A stretch of 44,283 nt of DNA from Bacteroidaceae bacterium (GTDB lineage: Bacteria > Bacteroidota > Bacteroidia > Bacteroidales > Bacteroidaceae). Below the pieces are notes generated by a model. The model ran no database searches, was not told the DNA's origin, and was given only the letters and a program-made list of their open reading frames with translations. Positions 37,360 through 44,283 of the stretch are shown piece by piece (position 1 is the stretch's first letter; each line of letters starts with the position of its first letter). The DNA lies in assembly GCA_900769765.1 (NCBI GenBank), contig CAAGHW010000015.1:1-44283 (forward strand). The letters are read 5' to 3'. The translations under genes and the position numbers were made by a program.

Positions 37360-38996
37360 ATATATATGTTGGCGCTTCTTCTATAAGAACTTGTCTTGGA
37401 AATAAATCCGAGACACTGTCCGCTATGCAGAAAGGCGAGAGCGGGCTTGGATATTCAAATGAAGCGTCAATGTATATCGGTTATTCCGATGTTAAGGAAC
37501 ATGCCAATTTTACGCGCTTTGAATCGCTGCTGATAGAACAGTTGCACTCTGTTGTTGCCGATTCAAAAATAGATTTATCGGACAGCGATACCCAACTGAT
37601 TATATCCTCTACAAAAGGTAACATCAGCCATTTGGCATCGGATTGTGAAAATGTTGCAGACAGGGCCTTTATCGATGTCTCGGCACAGGTAATTGCCGAT
37701 TATTTCAATTGTCACAACAAACCGATGGTCATCTCGAATGCCTGTATTTCGGGCGTTTCGGCATTCGTCGTTGCAAGATGGATGTTGACTACCGGTAAAT
37801 GCAGACATACAGTCGTTGCCGGCTGTGATGCCTTGTGTGAGTTTATCACATCTGGATTCGCATCGTTCAAGTCCATAGGTAGCACTCCTTGTAAGCCGTA
37901 TGATGCAAATAGAGACGGACTGACATTGGGTGAGGCTGCCGGTGCAATCCTTCTGACAACAGATTCTGCTTATGCCGATGGGTCGGGAATACGTCTGGCC
38001 GGCGGTGCCATAAGCAATGATGCGAACCACATATCAGGTCCTTCACGTACAGGAGACGGTCTGTTCTATGCTATAAACAATGCAATGAACGAGGCCGGTG
38101 TCAACAGTGATGATATAGGATTTGTAAACACTCACGGTACAGCTACCCGCTATAACGATGAGATGGAGAGCAAGGCTGTAGCCTGGGCCGAATTGGACGG
38201 TAAACCGCTCAATAGCCTGAAGGGATATATCGGTCATACGCTTGGTGCATCGGGAGTTGTGGAAGCTATTGTATGCGTGGAAGAACTGAAACAAGGATAT
38301 ATCTTTGGAACAAAAGGTTTTGTGGAATCAGACACTCCGCACAAACTGCTCTTGTCCTCAGATATACAGCATATTGAAAAGAGATGTTGTGTAAAAACGG
38401 CATCGGGATTCGGTGGTTGTAATGCCGCAATAGTATTCGATACGCAGCAGCGCAATGCCAACCCTGTTTCAACTCAATATGAATCGAGAATTGTTGCCGA
38501 GTATGTGTTGCCTCAGTCTGAACTGCCGTTTGCAGAGTTCATCCGTAATGAATTCAAGTCGTTCGGCGACAGCAATATGAAGTTCTATAAAATGAGCGAT
38601 ATTTGCAAGGCATTATACGTGGCTGTCGAACGTCTGCTCCGTATTGAGGGTTTCAATGAGATAGAGCCGACACGCCGTGCCATAGTATTGGCAAACAAGT
38701 CGGCTTCGCTCGATGCTGACATTGCTCATCAGAGGATACTCGACAAGCGTTTGCCCGAAGGTGCTTCACCTGCCGTTTTTGTGTATACGCTTGCAAATGT
38801 TGCTGCGGGTGAAATATGTATCCGTCACAAGATACAGGGCGACAATACTTTCTTTATCGAGAATGAAGACTCGGGGTTGGCGGACAGATATGCCACCGGT
38901 CTTATAGAACGCGATAGAGCCGATGCGGTAATATCGGGTTGGTGCGAATACATACAAGGAAAATGGAATGTAAATATTAAACTACTAAAAAAATAA
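37329..38996 (+). CDS. Ketosynthase 2 fused to a Cys-less half-ketosynthase domain
   Basis: A 555-residue protein. Residues 1-375 form a complete beta-ketoacyl synthase: Cys139 in SNACISGVSA, His269 in NTHGTATRYND and His303 in GYIGHTLGASG, then SGFGGCNAAIVF. Residues ~390-555 look like the N-terminal half of a second ketosynthase: a ...KALYVAVERLL helix, RRAIVLANKSASLDAD, and SPAVFVYTLANVAAGEICIRHKIQGDNTFF, where the nucleophile Cys would follow but ENEDSG is found. This half domain is therefore inactive and may act like a chain-length factor or dimer partner. Translation may begin at Met5 (37341); both starts lie inside the thioesterase 3' end. A 5-nt gap leads to the second carrier gene. 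Confidence 0.85.
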   Translation: MEKTMVDKGVNIYVGASSIRTCLGNKSETLSAMQKGESGLGYSNEASMYIGYSDVKEHANFTRFESLLIEQLHSVVADSKIDLSDSDTQLIISSTKGNISHLASDCENVADRAFIDVSAQVIADYFNCHNKPMVISNACISGVSAFVVARWMLTTGKCRHTVVAGCDALCEFITSGFASFKSIGSTPCKPYDANRDGLTLGEAAGAILLTTDSAYADGSGIRLAGGAISNDANHISGPSRTGDGLFYAINNAMNEAGVNSDDIGFVNTHGTATRYNDEMESKAVAWAELDGKPLNSLKGYIGHTLGASGVVEAIVCVEELKQGYIFGTKGFVESDTPHKLLLSSDIQHIEKRCCVKTASGFGGCNAAIVFDTQQRNANPVSTQYESRIVAEYVLPQSELPFAEFIRNEFKSFGDSNMKFYKMSDICKALYVAVERLLRIEGFNEIEPTRRAIVLANKSASLDADIAHQRILDKRLPEGASPAVFVYTLANVAAGEICIRHKIQGDNTFFIENEDSGLADRYATGLIERDRADAVISGWCEYIQGKWNVNIKLLKK

Positions 38997-39001
38997 ACAA
39001 A

Positions 39002-39256
39002 ATGGAACAACTTATTCAGGAACTAAAAGAACATTTGATTGAGGAGCTAAATTTGGAAGAGATTACTGCCGCTGATATTGACGCAGAGGCTCCTTTGTTT
39101 GGAGACGGATTGGGCTTGGACTCTATCGACGCACTCGAAATTATCTTGATTTTGGAGAAATATTACGGTGTGAAGCTTGCTAATTCAGCAGAGGCAAAGC
39201 CTGCATTCTATTCAGTAAAAACATTGGCTGAATATATTCAGCAGAATCGTAAGTAA
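39002..39256 (+). CDS. Acyl carrier protein 2
   Basis: An 84-residue acidic carrier with the phosphopantetheine Ser41 in GLGLDSIDALEI. The segment PLFGDGLGLDSIDALE resembles carriers of aryl polyene and flexirubin pathways more than AcpP. It sits between two ketosynthase genes (5 nt after one, 2 nt before the other), so it is the likely carrier for chain extension; the first carrier may serve another step. That division is an inference. Confidence 0.94.
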   Translation: MEQLIQELKEHLIEELNLEEITAADIDAEAPLFGDGLGLDSIDALEIILILEKYYGVKLANSAEAKPAFYSVKTLAEYIQQNRK

Positions 39257-39258
39257 AA

Positions 39259-40434
39259 ATGGGAATCGTAGTCACAGGAGTCGGTATTGTGTCTGCACTG
39301 GGTATCGGTGTCGACAAGAACCTTGCGGCTATTTGTAAAGGCGAAAGCGGTATATCCGCTTCGCCTCAATTGTTGAGAACTGCAAACAATCTGCCTGTTG
39401 GTGAACTGCGACTGAGCAATGGTGAGTTACACGATATCTTGGGGATATCTCAAGGAGAACATCTCTCCCGTACTGCATTGCTTGGTATCCTTGCCGTTAA
39501 GGAGGCGATGGCTTGTGCAAATATAGACTTTTCAAAGCGCGTGGGTCTGGTTTCATCGACATCGGTGGGCGGTATGGACCTTACAGAGCACTTCTTTGAG
39601 AAGTTCATGGAAGATGATTCGGCCGGTCGTCTGCGCGATGTAAGGATGCACGATTGTGCAGCAAGTACAGAGGCTATAGCCCGTCACTGTAGCATAAACG
39701 GTTATAGAACAACCATCAGTACGGCCTGTTCATCGGCTGCAAATGCCGTTATAACCGGCGCAAAACTGCTTAAACACAACATTGTGGATTATGTGGTTGT
39801 CGGTGGTACAGATGCACTGAGCGCATTTACTCTCAACGGTTTCAAATCGTTGATGATTCTTGACGAGAACCCATGCCGTCCTTTCGATGCAACCCGTACA
39901 GGATTGAATCTTGGCGAAGGTGCCGGTTATTTGCTGCTTCAACGCGAGGAAGATGCCGATTCTTATTATTGCCGTCTGGCTGGTTTCTCCAACCGCAACG
40001 ATGCCCATCATCAGACTGCATCGTCAGCCGAGGGTAATGGAGCATACTTGGCAATGTCCGAGGCTTTGAAAATGGCAAATCTCGCTCCTGAGAATGTCGC
40101 TTACATTAATGCACACGGTACGGGTACCGGCAATAATGATGCGTCGGAGAGTGCTGCTTTTGTGCGCCTTTTCGGCAATAATGTACCGCCATTCAGCTCA
40201 ACAAAGGCCTTTACAGGGCATACACTTGCGGCAGCAGGTGGAGTCGAGGCCGTATTGTCGGTATTGGCAATCAAGTTGGGATGCCGATACCCGAATCTGA
40301 ATTTCATAACGCCTATACCCGAGTTCGGATTAACTCCGATATGCAAGTACGAGGAAAATGTACAGGTTGACAGTGTGCTGACCAACTCATTCGGTTTTGG
40401 CGGAAATTGTAGTTCATTACTCTTTACCCGATAG
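39259..40434 (+). CDS. Beta-ketoacyl-ACP synthase (ketosynthase 3)
   Basis: A complete condensing enzyme of 391 residues: Cys157 in STACSSAANA, His286 in NAHGTGTGNND, His321 in FTGHTLAAAGG, and the C-terminal NSFGFGGNCSS. It is followed after 3 nt by the Cys-less ketosynthase-like gene, the same order as an active ketosynthase and its chain-length factor in type II systems (ApeO with ApeC in aryl polyene clusters). This makes it the best candidate for the chain-extending subunit. It starts 2 nt after the carrier stop codon. Confidence 0.92.
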   Translation: MGIVVTGVGIVSALGIGVDKNLAAICKGESGISASPQLLRTANNLPVGELRLSNGELHDILGISQGEHLSRTALLGILAVKEAMACANIDFSKRVGLVSSTSVGGMDLTEHFFEKFMEDDSAGRLRDVRMHDCAASTEAIARHCSINGYRTTISTACSSAANAVITGAKLLKHNIVDYVVVGGTDALSAFTLNGFKSLMILDENPCRPFDATRTGLNLGEGAGYLLLQREEDADSYYCRLAGFSNRNDAHHQTASSAEGNGAYLAMSEALKMANLAPENVAYINAHGTGTGNNDASESAAFVRLFGNNVPPFSSTKAFTGHTLAAAGGVEAVLSVLAIKLGCRYPNLNFITPIPEFGLTPICKYEENVQVDSVLTNSFGFGGNCSSLLFTR

Positions 40435-40437
40435 ATT

Positions 40438-41247
40438 ATGAAGTGCTATATAAACAGAGTTATAACGAATGCTGAAGTTGCAACAGATATTAAACTTTTG
40501 ATACCTGATGCAGGAGTGCGTCGTCGTATGAGTCGGGTTATCAAGAATGCTGTCACTACGGCTGTCGAGTGTATGAACGGAGTGGAAAATATCGATTCGT
40601 TGGATGCCATCGTCACAGCAACAGGCTGGGGCTGCCTGGCCGACAGCGAGCGTTTCTTGCGTAATATCATTGCCGACAAGGAACAGCTGCTGAATCCCAC
40701 ACCATTCATTCAGTCGACCTTCAACACCGTAGGAGGTCAGATTGCTTTGCTCAGACATAACCATTGCTATAATGTGACCTATGTGAATCGCAGCCATAGC
40801 TTTGAGGATGCACTTCTGGATGCCATGATGCGCATTGCTGACGGTGAGAGCAAGAATATATTGGTAGGTGCTTTCGACGAGCAGACACCGTCGCAACATC
40901 GCATAATGGAGCGAATGGGTGCTTTCCGCAAGTGTAATGACGGCGAGGGAACTGTATTCGCGCATATTACAGCCGAGCAGAACGAAGCGAGTGTGGCACA
41001 AGTCGTAAATATTGACTTTCTGCAACAGACGCTTTCGCGCGAGGAGTGTGCGGCCCGTTATGCTGCATCAGACGGTTGCGAGTTGCTCTACAATACATAC
41101 CCCGAGTATGGATTGTTCCCGACATCATCGGCATACTGTTTTGCAAAGGCTGTCAGACTCATCCAGGATGGAGCAAAAGAGGTAGTGATATATAACGAGT
41201 ATTTTGGAGCGTCACCGGTTGTCCTGAAAATCAGATGTATTGGGTAA
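40438..41247 (+). CDS. Ketosynthase-like protein without catalytic Cys (chain-length-factor type)
   Basis: The 269-residue protein matches the N-terminal half of ketosynthases: helix MSRVIKNAVTTAVECM, strand LDAIVTATGWGCLADSE, and TPFIQSTFNTVGGQIALL. At the nucleophile position it has NRSHSF (Arg118-Ser119-His120) in place of ACSS, and the two catalytic His motifs are absent because the C-terminal half is missing. It therefore cannot condense alone and should pair with the upstream ketosynthase and help set chain length, as ApeC does. The gene overlaps the deacetylase start by 13 nt. Confidence 0.84.
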   Translation: MKCYINRVITNAEVATDIKLLIPDAGVRRRMSRVIKNAVTTAVECMNGVENIDSLDAIVTATGWGCLADSERFLRNIIADKEQLLNPTPFIQSTFNTVGGQIALLRHNHCYNVTYVNRSHSFEDALLDAMMRIADGESKNILVGAFDEQTPSQHRIMERMGAFRKCNDGEGTVFAHITAEQNEASVAQVVNIDFLQQTLSREECAARYAASDGCELLYNTYPEYGLFPTSSAYCFAKAVRLIQDGAKEVVIYNEYFGASPVVLKIRCIG

Positions 41248-41933
41248 TCATCATATTGGCTATAGCCCTTACGTTATTCCTTGTTTGGGCTTCGGCAGAT
41301 GTTGGAAGCAACGTCTACCTGAAAAGCGTGTGCAAAGGAGCCGTCAAGGATAAAGTCGTGACATTGACTTTTGATGATGGCCCTGATGAACTTATGACAC
41401 CCAAAGTCCTTGATGTCCTGAAACGGTACGATATCAAGGCTGTATTCTTTCTAATAGGGGAGAAGGTCGATAAGAATCCCGACATTGTAAGACGTATTGT
41501 CGAGGAAGGACATATTGTTGCGAACCACACCTATTCGCATAGCGGGTTGTTCCCGTTGAGCGGTAAGGGTAAGGTTATGCAGGAGTTGCAGAAATGCGGC
41601 GAATCGATAAAAAACGCAATTGGAAGGTATCCTTTGCTGTTCCGTCCGCCATTTGGCGTCACCAACCCGATAATAGGCAGAGCGGTAAATGCTCAGGGCT
41701 TGAAAACGATAGGTTGGAGTATACGTTCTTTGGATACCGTAGACGGAAAAACAAGAGCCGAAATTTTGCGTAAGGTAGAAGCCGAGTTGCATCCTGGAGC
41801 AATAATTCTGCTTCACGACAGATGCGCAAAGTCCGATGAACTGCTCGAAAGCATAATAGAATCGGCTTTGAATAGAAACTATAGTTTTATCCCTCTTGAT
41901 AAAATGCTAAAAATAGATGTCTATGAAAATTAA
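41235..41933 (+). CDS. Polysaccharide deacetylase family protein (NodB domain), membrane-anchored
   Basis: The 232-residue protein has one N-terminal membrane segment (~2-19) and a NodB domain of carbohydrate esterase family 4. Conserved motifs are TFDDGPD (Asp47-Asp48), HTYSH (metal His98 and His102), RPPFG and LLHD. Such enzymes remove N- or O-acetyl groups from sugars. Its place in a pigment operon next to a glycosyltransferase suggests that it trims a sugar attached to the product, or the cell-envelope polymer around it; neither is proven. The start overlaps the preceding gene by 13 nt and its end overlaps the LolA-like gene. Confidence 0.9.
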   Translation: MYWVIIILAIALTLFLVWASADVGSNVYLKSVCKGAVKDKVVTLTFDDGPDELMTPKVLDVLKRYDIKAVFFLIGEKVDKNPDIVRRIVEEGHIVANHTYSHSGLFPLSGKGKVMQELQKCGESIKNAIGRYPLLFRPPFGVTNPIIGRAVNAQGLKTIGWSIRSLDTVDGKTRAEILRKVEAELHPGAIILLHDRCAKSDELLESIIESALNRNYSFIPLDKMLKIDVYEN

Positions 41934-42546
41934 AACGATAATTGTTGCGTTGATGATGTTCGTGTGCTCGGGTGTATGGGCACAGGAAATCAATGTGGAA
42001 CAGGAATTCCAATCGGAATTGAAGAAAAAGAATGAACAGGTAACCTCCATCAAATGTGATTTTACACAAACGAGAGAGGTATCTTTTCTTGCGAACCCTG
42101 TGACAAAGGATGGTGAGTTCTACTTCATCAAGCCCAATGATATGTTGTTGAGCTTCGATGACGGTGACTATATTAAAATGACCGGTGAATGGTTCGAGAT
42201 GAAGACGGCAGGTCATGTCACTGCTACAAAGGTTGCCTCAAACCCAATGTTGAAGAATCTTAATTCAATTCTATCGGCATGTGTCATCGGCGATTTCGAC
42301 AAGATGAGTCGTGGATTCACGGTGAGCTATGAGCAGTCCGCTACACAGTGGACCATAATGCTTACCCCGCAACGAGGCAAGGCCGCAGCAAAAATCTCGC
42401 GTATCGTTATCGTTTTTGATAAGTCTGACATGTCTCTCGACTTGTTGAAAATGGAAGAAAAGTCGGGAGATTACACTGCATATGGTTTTTCAAACAAACA
42501 ATTCAATATTGCAATAGATACACAAATGTTTAATGTGACAAAATAG
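41923..42546 (+). CDS. LolA-like outer-membrane carrier protein
   Basis: A 207-residue periplasmic protein with a clear signal peptide (MKIKTIIVALMMFVCSGVWA, then QEI). The mature part resembles LolA: SIKCDFTQTREVSFLANP, GEFYFIKPNDMLLSF, and later FDKSDMSLDLLKMEE. LolA moves hydrophobic lipoprotein tails across the periplasm; cluster-encoded versions are thought to carry the lipid-linked pigment from the exporter to the outer membrane. An upstream ATG at 41917 is possible, but the signal peptide fits 41923. It overlaps the deacetylase stop by 11 nt, and the dehydratase gene begins 1 nt after its stop. Confidence 0.85.
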   Translation: MKIKTIIVALMMFVCSGVWAQEINVEQEFQSELKKKNEQVTSIKCDFTQTREVSFLANPVTKDGEFYFIKPNDMLLSFDDGDYIKMTGEWFEMKTAGHVTATKVASNPMLKNLNSILSACVIGDFDKMSRGFTVSYEQSATQWTIMLTPQRGKAAAKISRIVIVFDKSDMSLDLLKMEEKSGDYTAYGFSNKQFNIAIDTQMFNVTK

Positions 42547-42547
42547 T

Positions 42548-42916
42548 ATGAGATTAGAAGGCGATTTTTATAAGGTTCACACTATAGAGCAGGTAGAAGA
42601 CAATTATAAGATAGAGGTAGAACTGTTCGAGGACCATCCTGTCTACAAAGGACATTTTCCCCAACAGCCGGTTGTGCCCGGAGTGTGTACTTTGACTGTC
42701 ATAAAGGAGTGTATTGGAAAGATATTGTCGGACAATGTTTCATTCAGCTCTATCAAAGAATGCAAATATGTTTCGGCATTGATACCGCAACAGGGATTGA
42801 GGATTATCATCAATCTTGCAATTGCTGACGGTGATAAAGTAAATGCCACTGTGGTAAGAGTTGACAATCAGCAGTTGGTACTTAAATTAAAAGCAAGCCT
42901 GAAAAGCTATGAGTGA
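42548..42916 (+). CDS. FabZ-like hotdog dehydratase
   Basis: A 122-residue hotdog protein with the FabA/FabZ active-site block HPVYKGHFPQQPVVPGV: catalytic His36 and, on the following helix, Glu54 in TVIKECIGK. It would dehydrate 3-hydroxyacyl intermediates during polyene synthesis, alone or paired with the product of 36497-36904 (compare ApeI with ApeP). Its separation from the other dehydratase gene by eight genes is worth noting. The next gene starts inside its last codons (8-nt overlap). Confidence 0.88.
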   Translation: MRLEGDFYKVHTIEQVEDNYKIEVELFEDHPVYKGHFPQQPVVPGVCTLTVIKECIGKILSDNVSFSSIKECKYVSALIPQQGLRIIINLAIADGDKVNATVVRVDNQQLVLKLKASLKSYE

Positions 42917-44096
42917 CACGACAATGACATATAAGGAAAGAATGTCTGCGTTGAGGTGTGCTGTTGTTATGCCGACATACAACAATGCCGGTACAATCGC
43001 CAAGGTTATCAGCGATGTCAAGGAGTATGCGGCAGATGTCATTGTCGTAAACGACGGCTCAACTGATGACACCAAAGATATTCTCTCTTCAATCAGCGAT
43101 ATCAAGGTAGTAGATTATCCCAATAACAAAGGTAAGGGATATGCTTTGAAACTGGGATTGAAGAAAGCCTATGAGTGGGGGTTCCGTTATGCAATCACAA
43201 TTGATTCCGACGGACAGCACTATGCCGATGATATTCCTGCCTTTATAGAAAAAATCGAAGAGAAACCCGATAGCCTGCTCATTGGTGCCCGTAACCTTAC
43301 AGCAGATAATATGCCATCCAAAAATACTTTTGCCAATAAGTTCTCGAACTTCTGGTATAAGGTAGAGACTGGACAGACCTTGTCCGACACGCAGTCGGGG
43401 TTCCGTTTGTATCCGTTGGATAAATTGCAGAAGATTCATTTCATTACCCGACGCTACGAGTTCGAAGTCGAGATTATTGTGCGTGCGGCATGGCGTGGAG
43501 TGAATGTGGAAAACATTCCAATCAAGGTTTATTATCCGCCCGAAGAAGAGCGTGTGTCTCATTTCAGACCATTGCAGGACTTTACCAGAATCAGTATCCT
43601 TAATACTGTACTTGTGTTATATGCATTCCTTTTGCATTATCCTTGGAAGTTCTTGCAGGCCTTGACATACAGTAATATTAAAAATTTTATCGACAAACAG
43701 GTTATTCATAGCAAGGACACCAATCTGCAGATGGCAGCAGCAATGGGCTGGGGTATCTTCTGCGGAATAATTCCTATATGGGGCTATCAAATGGCATTTG
43801 CCGGCTTGTCGGCACATTTCATGAAGCTGAATAAGGTCGTGGCTGTCGTGTTTTCAAACATAAGTATACCTCCTATGATACCGTTTCTCTTGTATGGAAG
43901 TATGCTTTTCGGTTCATGGATACTTAACATCGAAAATGTCTTTTCTTTTGAAAACGTATCATTGAGTAATGTGGGACAGAGCCTGACACAATATATAGTG
44001 GGAAGCTTTGCTTTGGCCACCATTTCGGGTATGCTTGTCTTTGCAATAGCTCTAATAACAATGATTATCTGTAAACGAAAAAGTTGCAATGAGTAA
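42909..44096 (+). CDS. GT2 family glycosyltransferase fused to DUF2062
   Basis: The 395-residue protein has an N-terminal dolichol-phosphate-mannose-synthase-like GT-A domain (~14-230): VVMPTYNNAGTIAKVI, VVNDGSTDDT, and the metal-binding DSDGQH. After ~235 there is a hydrophobic C-terminal DUF2062 domain with MAAAMGWGIFCGIIPIWGYQ and two to three membrane helices. The enzyme would add a sugar from a nucleotide donor to a lipid or to the polyene at the inner membrane. This fusion recurs in aryl polyene and flexirubin clusters. The final 8 nt overlap the exporter gene. Confidence 0.9.
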   Translation: MSDTTMTYKERMSALRCAVVMPTYNNAGTIAKVISDVKEYAADVIVVNDGSTDDTKDILSSISDIKVVDYPNNKGKGYALKLGLKKAYEWGFRYAITIDSDGQHYADDIPAFIEKIEEKPDSLLIGARNLTADNMPSKNTFANKFSNFWYKVETGQTLSDTQSGFRLYPLDKLQKIHFITRRYEFEVEIIVRAAWRGVNVENIPIKVYYPPEEERVSHFRPLQDFTRISILNTVLVLYAFLLHYPWKFLQALTYSNIKNFIDKQVIHSKDTNLQMAAAMGWGIFCGIIPIWGYQMAFAGLSAHFMKLNKVVAVVFSNISIPPMIPFLLYGSMLFGSWILNIENVFSFENVSLSNVGQSLTQYIVGSFALATISGMLVFAIALITMIICKRKSCNE

Positions 44097-44283
44097 GTTC
44101 TTTATAAATATATACGATTGGTTCGAAAAACACAGAGTGGCTTTTTATGTCATTCTGGTTTTACTTGTGGGTATATGTGCTGCTATGGCATCACAAATAT
44201 CATTCCAGGAAAATATCACCAACTTCTTTAATAACTCTGACGAGAAGAAGAATGCCACATTTGAGAACGTGGCGGTAAAGGAA
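44089..44283 (+). CDS. MMPL/RND-type exporter, N-terminus only
   Basis: Only the first 65 residues lie in the window. They show a short cytoplasmic start (MSKFFINIYDWFEKHR), one transmembrane helix (VAFYVILVLLVGICAAMA) and a periplasmic stretch with SFQENITNFF, the pattern at the start of the MMPL exporters of aryl polyene clusters (ApeM-like). Position directly after GT2-DUF2062 supports that. It would move the lipid-linked pigment across the inner membrane. The remaining ~700 residues are off the right edge, so the call relies on this pattern and context. Confidence 0.7.
   Translation, partial: MSKFFINIYDWFEKHRVAFYVILVLLVGICAAMASQISFQENITNFFNNSDEKKNATFENVAVKE

Larger units (their letters stand above)
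30716..44283 (+). other. Aryl polyene/flexirubin-type biosynthetic gene cluster (continues past right edge)
   Basis: Seventeen consecutive plus-strand genes, mostly overlapping by 1-30 nt or separated by fewer than 25 nt, encode an ammonia lyase, ketoreductase, three ketosynthases, a Cys-less ketosynthase-like protein, two acyl carrier proteins, two hotdog dehydratases, a thioesterase, a methyltransferase, an acyltransferase, a NodB deacetylase, a LolA-like protein, GT2-DUF2062 and an MMPL exporter. This set matches the known aryl polyene and flexirubin clusters of Gram-negative bacteria. The tight packing indicates one operon. The only larger internal gap is 52 nt before the first acyl carrier protein gene. 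Confidence 0.85.

Noticed and set aside
1..44283. tRNA, rRNA, CRISPR arrays, insertion sequences, phage or integrase genes
   Set aside because: None seen: the intergenic stretches are short and hold no cloverleaf or regularly spaced repeats, and no transposase or recombinase motifs occur.

Overview
The window looks like chromosomal DNA of a Bacteroidales bacterium that has a type IX secretion system (T9SS). Evidence: a SusC/SusD pair, SprA (the T9SS outer-membrane translocon), two proteins ending in T9SS sorting domains, a DUF4491 protein, and promoters of the Bacteroidetes type (TTTG, about 20 nt, TAnnTTTG). The family or genus cannot be fixed from the sequence alone. No rRNA, tRNA, CRISPR array, IS element or integrase was seen.

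Layout. (1) 1-5624, minus strand: ruvA followed by sprA, which runs off the left edge. (2) 5759-10247: a single-chain ABC exporter and, divergent from it, a large exported transglutaminase-like protein. (3) 10286-16758: a glycan-degrading block in which alpha-L-fucosidase (GH29) plus cutC diverge from a very large ricin-domain beta-galactosidase (GH2) with a T9SS sorting domain. (4) 16844-19368: DUF4491 and YeiH-type membrane proteins, converging on an M23 peptidase. (5) 19456-28730, minus strand: a five-gene operon of SusC, SusD, a lipoprotein related to Mx1 metallopeptidases, a TlpA-type lipoprotein and a T9SS cargo protein. (6) 29076-30329: an exported arginine deiminase-like enzyme with a textbook promoter. 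(7) 30716 to the right edge, plus strand: at least seventeen tightly packed, mostly overlapping genes that form a type II polyketide cluster of the aryl polyene/flexirubin kind.

The polyketide cluster is the most interesting system here. An aromatic amino acid ammonia lyase would make an aryl-acrylate starter. Two acyl carrier proteins, three intact ketosynthases, a Cys-less ketosynthase-like protein (chain-length-factor type), a FabG-type ketoreductase and two hotdog dehydratases would build a conjugated polyene. An O-methyltransferase, a thioesterase and an LpxL-type acyltransferase would tailor and esterify it. A LolA-like protein, a NodB deacetylase, a GT2-DUF2062 protein and an MMPL exporter would handle envelope placement. 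One ketosynthase carries a fused, inactive half-ketosynthase domain. No aryl ligase or DarA/DarB-type resorcinol genes lie inside the window, so the cluster probably continues to the right.

The rest is surface biology: protein secretion by T9SS, host-type glycan trimming, peptide or other nutrient import by SusCD, and envelope remodelling. All functional statements rest on reading motifs by eye; no database search was run.
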